Positions 13,901 to 27,570 of a stretch of DNA of 64,000 nt are shown here, one piece after another. The DNA comes from Edolisoma coerulescens (Eukaryota > Chordata > Aves > Passeriformes > Campephagidae): the NCBI GenBank assembly GCA_013397115.1, contig VWZW01004611.1, forward strand, positions 310,001 to 374,000, read 5' to 3'. The position numbers were made by a program, and so were the translations under genes. How positions within the stretch are numbered: position 1 is the first letter of the stretch; every line of letters begins with the position of its first letter. Under the pieces are notes generated by a model, which saw only the letters and a program-made list of their open reading frames with translations, ran no database searches and was not told the DNA's origin.

Positions 13901-16704
13901 TAAGTACTTGGAATTTTTTGGATTTCTGATTTATTGTATCACAAAAATGATGCTAAAAATTATCATATTCATTCAAGTCAGTGTTTAAAAACTTTCACTC
14001 CAAATATGTACCATGGCAACCACCACGTATCAATAGGCATACACAAAATTAAAGGATTTTCTTTCATAAAATTCACAGCCTTCAGGTTTACAAACCAATA
14101 AATGGAATGAAAGAAATAAAGAAACTGCTAATCTCTATATTAAAGGAGCTTTACAAACTCAACTAAAAAGCCCAAAGGACTTTGACTGTGAGGTGACTGG
14201 TTTCAAAACAGAAAATGAGTGTGAAACTTTTTATTAAAACTACGTAGCTCTGAAACTAGCTATACTACATTTGCATCTTCTTATCAGCAATCCTTCAATC
14301 CATATTGTTGAGTTCATATGTTACCATGTTCTTAAAAATAATCAACTCTAGCCATAATATGGATTTTAAGAACAGAAAATGGGTTTATAGTAAAAAATGA
14401 AAACCGAAACAAGTTTTCAGAATTAAATACATTTTTCTTCTGAAAATAAATCTGAAAACTAGAACAGTACTTCAGTAGTTTCTGATAACCCTTAAATATG
14501 CTGTTAGTTATGAGAACAGATTAAAATGGCACTAAACAATAAAACTATTACACCTTTAAAAAATGGAACAACTTAACTGCTCATAGAACTGGAGGGAAAC
14601 AGATAATTTAAACATACAGCACAGAAAAAAAAATTGGCCATTTTTACAAAGGACAAAATACATATTTATCTTCAAAGAGGCAATTTTTTTTTTAGTGATA
14701 CTTCTGCTTTAACTGTTGTTTTCTTTTCATCTAAGAGATTTAGACATATTCCTGCATCAGAATCACTGCATTTGAACTTGAGAAAACACCAAGATGTTTG
14801 TTTTCCTTCTTCTAATCTATGAATAAAAATGAAGCCAGAACCATGAGACCTCCTAATGTCTTGAAGAATTTAATGAGAATAGATTTGGTTAGACTTTTTG
14901 TGCTGTTGTTTCTGATAATTACTTTAACTGAAGTAAATTTCTTTAACACATAATGTTTACAAGGGTTCAAAACATGCTACAGTAAAGGGCAGCTGGAGCT
15001 TGCTCTAAGCAAAATGACAGCACAAGAAAAAGAGCAATGGAAAAACAAGGATACTGCTGAAGGTGACTTTACTTGAAGTGGTGATACACAAAGTGGATTG
15101 CTGTGATCCAAGTAGATATTTCGTAGCTTAATCTAAACTGTCTACCAAAATAGACATTCACCCTTAGAAGCAAAAAGCAAAAATAGAATTTTGAAATTTA
15201 GCTTCACATCCAAAAAAACCTTATTAGCTTATACTGAGCTAAACAGGGGAGGAGAAGCTGTTCTTGTCAAAACATTACTTCTGAAAGTGAAACAGTTCTC
15301 CAAACATTACATTTTCTGACTGGTTATCTGAAATCTTTAATGCCAGCTTCCTATATTTTAGCAGTTATCCTTGTTACTAGGCATAACCCACAAGCTAGGC
15401 TTAGAAATTATGAATCACCTGGTAAGGCATTTTGATTTTCATCTGTATGAGCAAAATGGATTGTATGGCAGTCATAAGAGCTTGGGTATGATCCATGACC
15501 AACTAAAAGATGAGATAATTTTCAAAGGCAACACAACAAAAACCCTAGTTCTAAAAGGAATTTATATAATGAAAGCTAAAAAGCAGAAAAATGGGTATTA
15601 ATGAAGTCTTAATACCTCCTTCTGAAAACGAACTGCATTCACTTCCAGGGAAATAAAAATATTGTAGGATAGACATAAAGCCAACCTAAAAATCCCAAAG
15701 CAAGTGCAGGCAGACATCTGGTGCTTGGAAACCTTGTGATTCCCCATCCCTCAAATTATTAGTAGAATAACTGGACAAATTTCACAGCCAGGAAACTATG
15801 GTTAGAGACTGGGCTCTGCCAAAGTCATTTGCAGGTTCAAACATTCTTTTGCCAGCTAATCTAGGTAACAGCTTGTAGCAACAGCTTAAAACCATATCGG
15901 GTTCCTGCCAGCATTTTTTGCTCTTGCGTAGAGGATTGTTTCCAAAAAGGCAGGTTTAGCCAAGCAACAGGACAGTCACTCATCAGTTCAGCATCAATTA
16001 AGCCCAAGATTCAGGTTAGTTTTCCAGATCTTTCTTGTTCTAATGCCCGCTCTTCCACTTGGATAAATCTTCAAGGAGCTGGTCTACAGCAGGGACCGAA
16101 AAAACAAAGTTTAGGCTGATGACCTCAGTAACAGAGGACAAACATGGGAATCATTTCTGTTTTTCCTTTCCTTACACAATGACAGCTTCCAGTCCAGCTT
16201 TCTCTGCATCACCTGCAGAACTTTTCCTGCAGAACCTTCCTTCACCTAAGACTCCTCCCCCAAAGCACTTAGAGCTATTATTTCCTGTGTATGAATAATG
16301 TACTAAAACAAGCACGCTTTTCCTCCCCTTGCCTATTACATGATTATTTTCTAAAAGTCTCAACTTCATTCATTTTTCCTTTCTGCAAAATTTAACAAAT
16401 CAAAAGAAAATAGAATTAGCTTTAAGATCAAAACTGCATTAATTATCCTGTGAAGATAGAAACCAATTTTACTTAAGTACCATGCTCTTCCTCACTGTCT
16501 TATAATGTTTCCAGTAACTGGAAGAACTACTCCCAACACTAGAAGAAACTTCCCACCCCACATAGTTTCTTAACCCTTTGAGAAAGCTTGACTTTTTTTT
16601 TTTTTTTTACAGCACAGATCCCCATCAGCCAAGAAGGAAAAAAGACTGTCAGCTTGCCTAACAGCTGAGTCTTAGCTTTTTTCAGCTTTCCACGGCAAAA
16701 ACAT
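10926..16704. other. intronic sequence without recognisable genes
   Basis: Ordinary AT-rich intron. Open frames here are short and have no family motif. A poly-T run of about 18 bases sits near 16593-16610, just before the CR1 copy that follows. Confidence 0.6.
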
Positions 16705-17468
16705 CCAATGGTATGCACACAGACTGGAAGAAGTATTCATTGGGAGCAGCCCTACCAAGAACGACTTTGGGATTCTCCGGGATGGAAAGCTGGATGTGAC
16801 CTGGCAATATGTGCACACAGCCCAGAAAGCCAAAGATGTTCCGGGCTGCATCAACTGTGCCCTGGGCTGCATCCAAAGCAACGTGGGCAGCAGGGAGAGG
16901 GAGGGGATTCTGCCTTCTACTCTACCCTCATGAGACCCCACCTGAAGTGCTGTGTCCAGCTCTGGGGTCCCCAACACAAGACTAAACACTGAAGCAAGCA
17001 GGTCCAAAGGAGCAGGAGGAGGAGGGCAATAAGATGATCGGAGAGCTGGATCACCTCTCCTACAAAGACAGGCTAAGAGAGATGGGGTTGTTCAGCCTAG
17101 AGAAGAGACAGCTCTGGGGAGATGTTATTGCAACCTTTCAGTATCTAAGAGCTTATAAAAAAAGAGGGAGAGGGATTTTTTGCATGAGCACATAGTGATA
17201 GGACTAGGAGAAATGGTTTTAAACTAAAAGGGGAGAGATTTAGATTAGATACTAGGAAGAAATATTTTACTGTGAGGGTGGTCAGACACTGGAGCGGGTT
17301 GACCAGAGAAGCTGTGGATGCCCCATCCCTGGAAATGTGCAAGGCCAGGTTGGATGGGGCTTTGAGCAACCTGGTCTAGTGGAAGATTCTCTGCCCATGG
17401 CAGAGGGGTTGGAACTAAATGATCTTTAAAGTCCCTTCCAACTCAAACCATTCTATGATTCTATTCTA
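16705..17468 (+). mobile_element. CR1 LINE, 5'-truncated, with reverse-transcriptase C-terminus remnant
   Basis: This is about 760 bp of the 3' part of a CR1 retrotransposon. The first half corresponds to the end of the CR1 reverse-transcriptase ORF2 and can be followed through several frames (for example GILRDGKLDVTWQ and HTAQKAKDVPGC), but it is broken by frame changes. Next come the conserved blocks ACAAAGACAGGCTAAGAGAG, a TTGTTCAGCCTAGAGAAGAG block and CATCCCTGGAAATGTGC, and the typical end CCATTCTATGATTCTATTCT. It is a dead copy without the 5' region and without a poly-A tail, as expected for CR1. It lies antisense to SLC2A13. Confidence 0.93.
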
Positions 17469-19669
17469 ACCAGACAGCCTGCTCTAGAAGCAAATAAAAG
17501 CTAATTAGACATAACCACTTAGATTCTAGAGAATTAAGTAGTGCAAGGAGGTTTTCCATGCCTAGATGAACTGGAAGGGGGTTTTTGTTTGCTCGGGAAA
17601 CCTGGATTTCAAATAAATGGTCTCTCCAAAAGATCTTTTTAATCCACACATTGCGAAAAGAAATCCTAATATATATTGGTTTTGTTTTGACAGCAAGTTG
17701 AGTTGGTTGTTGGGAGTTCTGAAAACAAAGACATTTTCTTTTATCTGTAAAAGGAAAAAATCTTTTCTTTGATACCACATTCTTTGATCTAAAGCTTTGG
17801 TGATGGAAAATCCATATGACTGAGTACTTGCACAAAGGCAGCAGCAGTTAATAACACCTCTGAACAGGACAGGAAGCAGCGGCAAGTAGGGAAGCAAAAA
17901 AAAAGGAGCGTGTTTTGGCTCTGTACGACTTGTTCTCTATAGAAAACAGAATCTGCTGTAATGAAGTCCTTTAAAACCAGACAAACCACAACAAAACAGA
18001 CAACAAAGAGTGGCCATTTACATGATGCCAGAGAGAGTTAAGTGGCCACAATGACCAACAAGAATCTGCACTGGGGAAAAGGGACCCCACTGTGATACTG
18101 TGAGACCTGTGGAGAGGGGGAATGAGAGAGGGGGAGGTTTTCCTGTTTCACTGATATGAAAACTGGGCTGGGGACAGAGAAAAGCAAGGGTCACATTGTG
18201 ATTTCTTTCTAGCTGTGCAAAGTACCTTAGAAATAATGCAACAGGTACCAAAGCAGACTTGTGCATACCTGCAGCCTACAAATCAGCATTTCTTCTCAGG
18301 GCCTGCTCCAGAACTGACTTACATAGGAAACAGTTATGTGACCCTCACTTAAAGCTGCAGAAAGCAGAGGAGGAAAGATAAGATGATGTAGGAGCATTAC
18401 GCAGGCACAACCAAAATAAGCCAAGTGTTTTAACAGCCTGAAGAGCTTTCCACCCCACTCTCTCATCAAGTAGTGAAGTGCAGGGCAGAACATTTAGGAA
18501 TCTGGAATTAGAAGGCTTTTTTGTTTCATTTTAAGTTGAGGAAGGAGACTTAACAGAAAACTGCAGTCAGGGCAGTTTCAGGAGTGCTATTTTTTGGGGG
18601 TGTGTGTTGCTGTTGCTGTTCTTTTTCAATTAAAAGAGCACTAAAAAAGCTGATGATTCAAGAGTTCCCTCCCAGTCGGTAGTCTACTCTCAAGCTGATC
18701 TTCCCAGCTGTTTCTGTATTAACACCTATACAGATATTGTATTTTATTTTCTGGACAACACACTTCAAGCCTTACATATTTTGCAATTTGTTTCTGCCAA
18801 AAATCTTGGTTTAGTGATATTATTTTGCCCCCTCTATCCCTTGTTTCTAAATGAAATATCTTTATTTCTGCCCTAAGCCAGCAGTTTAACAGTAAAAACA
18901 TATTTCTACTTCTTGCCCTTCAAAAGAATGAGACACAGGAACCCATTCCCATGAGGGAAGGGAGAAAAAGGAAAATTTAATAGAACTGAAAAAGGAGCCT
19001 GGAGGTCAATGAAAGACTCCATGGGAATTTATGAATACAATCCGTTGTCCACTCTTATTTTTTGCTTTATTAATAGCACATTTAGCTTAGAACATCTCCT
19101 TAAAAATGTTTAAAAAACTCAATTTATCTAGGGGCCTAAAAAATTCTCACATTTTAAAAATCAGATGCCGTTAGCATAAGAGCTTCATTAAAAATAAAAG
19201 GAAAAAAGTTAAAATAGAGATTAGGTCCACATTTAAACAGACTATAAAAACCTGCTTTGAAATCAATATAATTTTAGCACAGCTCAGCTGGATTCCAAAG
19301 CCCAGAGAGAAGAAAAATCAAGAAGCCACTGTAGGTTAAAGTCAAAGTGCTTTAACTTTGGCTTCCTAACTTAAAGCAACATCAATGGATATATAGTTGA
19401 CAGCACAGCAAAAGAGTGTGTAGCTAAAAATAGCATGTCTTAAGAAACTGCTTCAACTTTTTTATTTTAAGGGAAGCATTTGAACTTGAGCACAAAGTTG
19501 AGTTTTACTAAAGACAGAGTGACAGATACACACCTAAATATTTCACCAAACTGCAGCCTAAGATTACACCTTATCTCAAGGTACTAGCTAATTCACTACA
19601 TTTCAGTATTAACCATCTTCTATCAGAAACACAAAGAGCTGTAAGGCAACCATTACCACTCAATATCAG
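17469..19669. other. intronic sequence without recognisable genes
   Basis: Intron 3 sequence between two CR1 copies. Minus-strand open frames of up to 124 codons occur near 17461-17897, but they show no domain or motif and overlap each other in different frames. I treat them as chance. Confidence 0.6.
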
Positions 19670-20060
19670 TATGTTTTTCAGCAGAGAGGGCCAACCACAT
19701 CCTGGGAGGAGGAGCAGGAGCATTGACAGCATGTCAGGGAACCATTTCTTCCTCCCTACCCAGCAGCTGCAAGCCCCGCAGCAGGAGCAGCACATCACAG
19801 CACTGCCTGAGCCTGGAGCAGAACCACCAAGGTGGATGGGCTGGAGCACATGACACACAAGCAGGTGCTGAATCAACTGGAATTGTTCCACTTCAAAAGA
19901 GAAGGCAAAGGGAAAAGATTCTGCTGTCTACAGATACCCAGCGGAGGGGCAAGGAGAAAACAGATCCAGGCTCCTCAGAGGTGTGCAAGGGTAGGACAAA
20001 AGGCAACAGGTAAGTTGGGATGCAGAAAATTTGGACCAGGTGTGAAGTCTGTTTATTTTG
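19670..20060 (+). mobile_element. degraded older CR1 LINE fragment
   Basis: Words typical of the CR1 3' region occur in the right order but diverged: GGCCAACCACATCCTGGGAG, a GGCTGGAGCACATGA block, then GCAAGGAGAAAACAGATCC, and GAGGTGTGCAAGGGTAGGAC with AAAAGGCAACAGG. The spacing and the intact words suggest an older CR1 subfamily than the neighbouring copies. There is no recognisable 3' terminus. Boundaries are approximate. Confidence 0.5.
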
Positions 20061-20577
20061 TACCATGGAAATGAACAAATACAGAAAGAGAGATGCAGAC
20101 AGGTCACGGTCAAAACCTTCACTGATAAAGTTCCTGCACAACCTGCTCTAATTTATTCTGTTTTGATTAGGGATTGGATTAGAGAACCTTCAGAGGTCAT
20201 CCACAAGATTCTTACATGAAATGTACAGCATTCTTAAGATCTGTGATGGTACTAGTTATTACAACCAGTACTAATGAAAAAGCAAGTTTGGCACTTCCCA
20301 GTTATCTTAAACAACAATGACTGGAAAGCACCTTTACATACAAATCCTGTAAAACTCAGCCATCTCCATACTGCCAACAGCTGATGTACTCCTTTTTGCA
20401 ATTTCAGGACTAGGCTTCATTAATCAAGAACCTGTCAGTCACACTTGACTGACAGCTTTTACCCTGAATTTATAACCTCTGCAGAAGATACAGATCAATA
20501 TTGAAAACAGCAAGTGTAGAATACTAAACTGACGACTTCCATAACTGGTATGAAATATGACAAAGAAATAAAGGAGC

Positions 20578-20910
20578 GCTTATTTCATCTTTTCAATATA
20601 TAAAAGGGGCTTATGAGATAGACAGGGAGAGACACTGTACCGGTGCCTGCAGTGAAAGGACAAGAGGTAATGGTTTAAACGAAAAGAGGGTAAATTCTAT
20701 TGGATATAAGAAACAAATTGTTTACTATTAGGTTGGTGAGGCATCCGAACAGGTTGCCCAGAAAAGCTCTGGATAACCCATCCCTGGAAGTTTTCAAGGA
20801 CGTGGGGTTGAACAACCTGGTCTAGTGGAAGGTGTCCTTGCCTATGGCAGGGGTTTGGAACTCTACCATCTCTAAATGTCCCTTCCAACCCAAACCATTC
20901 TATGATTGTT
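20578..20910 (+). mobile_element. CR1 LINE 3' fragment
   Basis: About 330 bp of CR1 3' end. It begins at TTTCAATATATAAAAGGGGC and passes through AACAGGTTGCCCAGAAAAGC, CCATCCCTGGAAGTTTTCAA and CAACCTGGTCTAGTGGAAGG to the terminal CCATTCTATGATTGTTAAG. It is 5'-truncated and non-coding now, antisense to SLC2A13. Confidence 0.93.
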
Positions 20911-21886
20911 AAGTGCTGTACAGAGGGAGTTGTGGTCCCCTTTGCTTTCTCACCCTCATCTCAAAAGGAAGAATATGGTAGAAATAGACAAAGATCATTA
21001 ATAAACACTCCATAATAGACAGTTCAAGGTCTCTCATGTGCTATGGAATAAATCTGCAAGCAATCTTCCTGTAAGACAAACAGTCTTACATGAAGTGGAA
21101 AGCTTTTTCACCATTTTCAGCATAATGAAGACAGAATGGCATTGCATAAATGCCGTGTTTATTAGTAGTTTCCTTACAAGCTTAAAATATTTTAAAAGGC
21201 AATTCTTGAAAAAGCTGCTGGAAGTCCAGCAGAGTGTAAGATAATGCTCAATCTATTTCCCCAGTTAAGTATGCACTACAAGGTAGACACATGCAGGGCA
21301 AAGGCCTTTTCAGTGCTTCTCTGCAGCCTCACAGACCTAGCAGATAGAAAAGAAGATCATAAAGATTGTATTAAATTATTTAGAGACTTGAAACCCATTT
21401 TTCAAGAAGATACAGGAATTCTGAGACATTTCCTCATAATTTCAGTGAAGTAGATTTTTATGCTGCTTTTAAACCCTTTTCAAGTTAACCATCATCTAAA
21501 AGAAATGACACTACCTGAAATCAAACATGGTGCAGATAAACTTCAAACAATACTTTTCAACATCCCAGTTTAGGAAGCAGTATGACCGTGTGCATCTCAG
21601 CAAGTAAGGCAGTGCAGTAGCAGGGACCACCAGGTCAAAGTTGCTTAAAGCTGAGGTCCCTAGAGGTCCATGACATGTCATGGGTAGGTTTTATGTCTAA
21701 CTAGACTTATCCCAGTCCCCTAAGCAGAACATTGCCACACATGGACTATTAGAAGCTGCCCTGAGACTCCATCATTGATCTAAACCTTCACATCTCCAAA
21801 AGAGTCCGAGCACACTGAATGAATCCCTGGGGCAGACCTGTGGGTTAACATCCCCCGAAGGAAGTTACTCCATGGGCACTGACACC

Positions 21887-21904
21887 ACTTTTTGATCAAA
21901 AAGT
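21887..21904. repeat. 18-bp perfect palindrome
   Basis: ACTTTTTGATCAAAAAGT is its own reverse complement, centred on GATC. It sits in non-repetitive intron. No function can be assigned. Confidence 0.9.
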
Positions 21905-24900
21905 ACGTGGGGAAGACAATGGGAGATGAGAAGAGACTCACTGCAGAGCTATGCTGCTGCTCAGAGCCAAAATGCCAACGCAGATGCAGTCAATGCATCT
22001 TCTACTGACAGCAGCTGGAATGATTCTGTACAAACCACATTAGGAAAAAAGCAATTATAAGCTGCTCATATGAACTATTACATTTTAATTAAAATTAATT
22101 TAGAAAAAATATAGGACAAAATTGGGTCAGTATTTTGTAACACTAGCATGATGTATTCAATCATGCAGCAGCTCCCTGGAGGTCTGAGTTTTATTTTTTT
22201 TTCCTGTTGTTTTTTAGTTTCCTCCTCATCACTAGTTTTACATGCTCAGAGTAAAACCTGAGAGCCACCTCATGTCTTCTACCACTACTGTTGATAGCTT
22301 TTCACAAGAAACAGAAGAGTATTTTTTTTCTGCAGAATAAATTTTTTTTGCAAAAAAATTATAAGGTCCTATTCCTACTACTAGGGCTGTATATCTTTTT
22401 AAACAAGCCTAGTAAATAGTGATAAAAAACATGGGGGTTGGGAGAGCAACAGCAGAAAAATAAAGGCAGGTTCTGAGAGTTGGTTATGTTCTACGCCCTC
22501 TTCTTTCATCCTTGATTTTCAGGGACAACCAACATCCAACTAGGGGAAAACAGTTTATAATTTTAGTATAGATCCCTCAGAAGAGGTGTAGCAAGGTTGA
22601 ATAGATTGGCTTTTACTTTTTAAAGTCAGTTTAAAGAAGTGTTTACCATGTTGCTACTGAAAGCTTTTGGAAACCAAAAGTATGCTTTCAATTGAAAGAA
22701 AAAATCTTTTCCAGTGGGAACACATATAGATACACATTATTGTTACAAAGCCAACAGCAACGTGAACACTGAAGAGATTAGCATATCAATGTGTTGATCA
22801 ATTACTGCAATGTGTCTTGATAGTCCCAGCTCCAGGGAAGACCACTACTTTAGTACATTTAAATATAATAATTTCAGATACAAGCCTTCACATCAAATAC
22901 AAATTATTCTACTTTCTCCTTCTCAGTGACAACACCAGATTTTCTTCTGTCAGACCTGCATACATCTTCTGACTACTTAAATGCAAGTCTCAAGGCAGGC
23001 ATCCCATCCTGGCTGCCCCTGCAGCATCCCAGCTGCATTCCAGCTCACCTCCCCCTTCTCAGCTGCACCCCGCAGACCACTGGCCATTTCACAGCCTGTG
23101 TGTCTCATGCTTCCCTCACCAGGCAGTGTTTAGAAACACCACAGGAAAGGGGATTCTCTATTGGCTTTAGATAATGATGACCTCAATTGACAACAACTGA
23201 CTGAAGATGGCATTCAAGGTTTTCCATATTGCAAACCATCCTTTGCAGTATCAAGAGAATCCCACAAAACTTCTAAAGAAGCTGAGCAAGAGCCAGGACT
23301 GAATTGGGACAAAACAAAGCAGAAATTTGTGCTTTCAAGAGGCAGTTTTGAAGAAAATTATATGCTGCTGTCACGTGAAAGGGATTATGAGAAAGTGTTT
23401 ACTTGTGCCACAAAAATACAACTGATTATCCCACATTGACTCAAAGTATATCAGGGCTGCTTCCAGGTACGTTGCAGACCTTTGAAGATGACATGCTGGC
23501 TCTTTCACTTCTAGACCAGATGTGGCAGCAGCCAGCAGCAGCTTGGGTCACTCTGTGTATTGGGGGCAGCAGCTGGCAGACAAGGTGAGGCAGCTAACAG
23601 TGATACCCACGTGACTGAATGGAGCATTTTGCAAAAACACAACACACAAAATTCTACATGTTTAAAATAACATGTGAAAATGGAAGTGGTACAACATCAC
23701 TTATGATTAAAGAAAAGCACACAAGTTTCCCATGAAAAATACTGATGCTGGGTTATAAGTCACCACCCACAATGGACAAGAGGAGACACAGGAAAGATGT
23801 GATATCCAGCAACACTTCTATCAGCAAGAAACACCTAAAATTCATAAAAACAACAACAGCCTCTACAAAAGGATCTGGGGAGGCAGCAGCTTGTGGGAGA
23901 GGAATGATCCAGAGGCATAATCCCACACACATACCAGCAAGGATATCAGCACATATTGCCCTTACCAGAAAAGGACACAGAAGGATAGATCTGGCTCTGG
24001 CGCCTGGAAGCTTTGCAGCTGAGTCAGGCGACTGCTCTTTCCTCTGTGCTTTCTACAGATGGCCTGCAGTGACAGTTCCATCCCATGCCGCCGCCAAGCC
24101 AAGTGTTTACCTCAAAACCACCCAACAACCCTCTGCCATACGCCTCACTCACATGCGCTCCAATCTTCCACCAGTATCCACCACAGATACCACAATATTT
24201 TATGGATGAAGTGCAAGCCTCCAAAGATGTGATAAATGATGCTATTTTTTATAAGAAGAGAGTCTGAGTATTTTTTTTACACTGATTCTTCCAGATAATT
24301 CACTCTGTAAACGAACCTGTGAGCATACAGCTAGAAGAAATTGAAGTAATGTCATCCCCCTGAGCTACAGTAAAAGAATTCAGATTTTAAACAAGTGACC
24401 TTCCTCAGTGAAGGACAGCAACTCGATTCTGTGATTGAAAGAGGAGTATTTCACTCCACCATTCACGTCTGATAGATGGTGTTGCAATGACATTGATTTA
24501 AAATGGGAGGCTTTTCTATTCTCAGTGGACAAAGACAATCATCACAAATGTCACCTACATGACACGCTTCTTCCCAGGCCTCAGGTAGAGAGAAGCTCTC
24601 AAAAGTGGCCGATAAGACATGACAATAGCAAAAACATATAGTTCTGTCTAGAAAAGAGTCATCAACACTTGAGTAACCACTTCAGACTGCCAGCATACCC
24701 TTGCATTTATACAAGGTGACACTGAGCCAACTCTTCAGCCAAGTAAGATCTTCTAACAGACACTGCTGTAGGAGAACAATCCACTGACTCAGCATTTGTT
24801 ACCCAATTTCAACATGCAAACCAGCTATCTTAACATCCTTCCTAACACTACTCTCTACTTAAGCTAAACTCCTCCAAAAGTCCAGGTATTTGCTTTATAA

Positions 24901-27489
24901 TCTCAAAAGTTCATCAATGACACTAACTCCCTGTGACATTACACTACAAGGAGCAACTGCAAAGATTGTATAGATTACAAATTTTCTACAAATGGACTGT
25001 ACAACTTTAAACAAGAAAAGTCTTTACACTAAAAACAAAATAAGTTATTCCAGTCTCAATCACTGTGATACAGATCTAACATCTGCATCTCCAACATCTT
25101 CCTTTATTTTACAAGGATGGAAAGAAATACTTTAAAAAGTAATAAACACATTTACCTGTCACTGAAACAGGGAATTCTGACTGTTCACATTTGGTATATG
25201 CTGGAGGGTAAGTCTCAAAGACATGCAGACACTAAAGAGCAGAAAACCAAAACGAATTACAGCATGACAATACATTTTCAGTTAATAAGAGGAGCACAAA
25301 TGTTTATTTCTTTTTTGCTTGTTCTTGCTTTCTCAAAGAGCACCACTGTGATACCAGCGCTTTGGCATCAAAGAAAAAAGTACACTGCATAAATGCAAGA
25401 CTTTTCAGAATGAACTATACAAATAATTCAGCTACTTCTTGAAGTGCACTTCATATTTTATATAGATAAGAGGGAAAAAATCCATATACTGTATTTTAAA
25501 AGCATTTTCCTTGTGGACTTATTAAGTTTCAAGAATTGAAGAAAAGTACATTTTACCTTTATATGTATACAAATATGTACTCAGAACTAACATTTCAGCC
25601 ATCCCTCCTAGGTACACCAAAGAAGAACATCTGATGGTCTTGCTTGACCCAGAAGTAATAAGTCTTTCTGGACATAGATAGCCCAAAAAAGGTTTGAACA
25701 GAAAGATTCATTAAATAACTTAACCTTGTGGTGGGGAAAGAAAAACAGTGCCATTAAAACTATACTTTCAACGTGTGAGAAAGCACTTCCCTTCTCCCTG
25801 CTCTTTTCAGAGCCTGGTTGTTCATACTTAGTGATTACTGAGACTCTCAGAGTTATTGGGGAAACTTCAGATGTGGCTTCTACAAGCCCAAGTTTTTTCT
25901 TCCATTATGACAACACTGTCATAGCATGTGCAAAGTGCCCAGACTGATCCTTTGGGAAGTACATTAACTCAGGGAAGGATATTGTTGAGATGCACCACCG
26001 CATCACCCATGCACAAATGGTGCACTCCACTAAATGGAAACTGTTTTACTGAAAATGTTACCTGATAGCATAATGCCATCACAGAAAGCATCAAACAACC
26101 AGCCTAAACACAGAGGTGATCACTACTTCCTGCTAACATGGGGGCAAAGTTTAGAACATTGTTCCCAATGACTAATGCACAAGACTCTGTACCCCTCTGT
26201 ATGTGACAACCCTAATAAACAAGCTATAAAAGAAAAGAAAGCTCATTTAAGGTAGGCTGGCATGACAGATACAGACCAAAAGTAAGCGTGGGCAAAATCT
26301 GGAGTTCTGATTTCCCGAAGGTACAGCCAAACCTGCAGTTGTGAGTAGCAAGTCTCAGTTCAATTTTTCCTAAGCATGCCTTGCAGATACCAATTCATTA
26401 GTCGTTGTTACTGAAACAGTAGAAGAAACAAGCAATACCTATCCTGACAAAGTATCACAAGAATTAAAGAAATCAAAAGCCAATGGCAGATCTCAAGAAG
26501 TAATAAAAACAGGTTAAAGAAATGAAGAAAATATGAACCAAATAAAAGTGATAGGGCAAAGAGCATTCCCTAGAGCTCATCATTCAGGAGGTCTGTACTT
26601 CAAACACACATCAGGGATTAATTTGTGACTCCTGTTTTGACTAGAAAGCCTCTTATACAAATTACATTTCACCTTGGAACCAGTCAAGATGTAACGCAAG
26701 TGATTGTCTGCATCTGTCTTTGGGGATGCATTGACCTAGTTAGCTATCTAATGCAATTTTTGGCAATTGCTTCTAAAGTTTTTTTCTTTGTGTTGTTTAG
26801 TATTAATTTTCGAAGAGACTGTAAGAGTGTTACTGTGTCTGTGCATGGCAGCTCAGCTGACACACAGAGAGCACAGGAACAGGCTCCACTGACGGTGCTG
26901 GGTTTCTAAAACACTCGAGAAAAGCATTACAGCACCCTAAGCCTGAGAAAGAGCACACGTCAAGCACCAGCTTCACATGCAACAGTAAAGCCAACTGAGG
27001 CAGATGTTTGAGACAGCCCCTCTCCCACGCCATCTGGTTGTTTCAGACTTGTGTGAGACCTACAGACCACAGAGAAATCCTCTCCACAGGCATCTAGGAT
27101 CCAACCACAGCACTGAGACAATCTGTTAAGAGTTTCGCCTGCACAGAGATTATCCAAACTAGCCTCCAAACAAGGATGTATGAGAGAATGTCACCCCAAT
27201 GAATTGGGACTCTATTCAAGAACCATGGAACAACAGCCTGAACACTGCTTAGTTTAGCAGCACCCACTTGGGTACATTTGACAGAAGTGTCAGCATGAAG
27301 CCAGCTTTGTCAACATTCACGCTTGGAGCTTCTGAAGAGCTTCCACCCACGGCTGGCACACACCCACTGCCCTCCCCTCAAAGTGCACGCATTATGCTCA
27401 TGTACTTCAGCTTAAAAGTTTGAGGATGGTCTAGTATTGCCAGGGGTATTTGTGGGAATCCCGTCATAAGCTTCAGGCAACCCTTAGAA

Positions 27490-27570
27490 ACTTCCTTTGG
27501 TGCCAGGCCCTTGTCTGCTCCCTCTCTGTAAAGTGGGATTAGTAGAACTTCACTGCATTAAGGATTTTGA
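27490..27570 (+). repeat. possible MIR/CORE-SINE-like fragment
   Basis: The stretch CCCTCTCTGTAAAGTGGGAT, followed by TAGTAGAACTTCACTGC, resembles the tRNA-unrelated 3' half of ancient amniote MIR-type SINEs. It is short and diverged, so this is only a suggestion. Confidence 0.3.

Noticed and set aside
17461..17989. Overlapping minus-strand frames in host gene orientation, considered as an extra SLC2A13 exon
   Set aside because: None of them resembles the remaining HMIT segments (TM7-12 or the extracellular Cys-rich loop).
23745..24209. 154-codon open frame on the plus strand
   Set aside because: No recognisable domain or motif, low-complexity Ser/Thr/Pro-rich content, and intronic position opposite to the host gene. 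Frames this long occur by chance in 64 kb.
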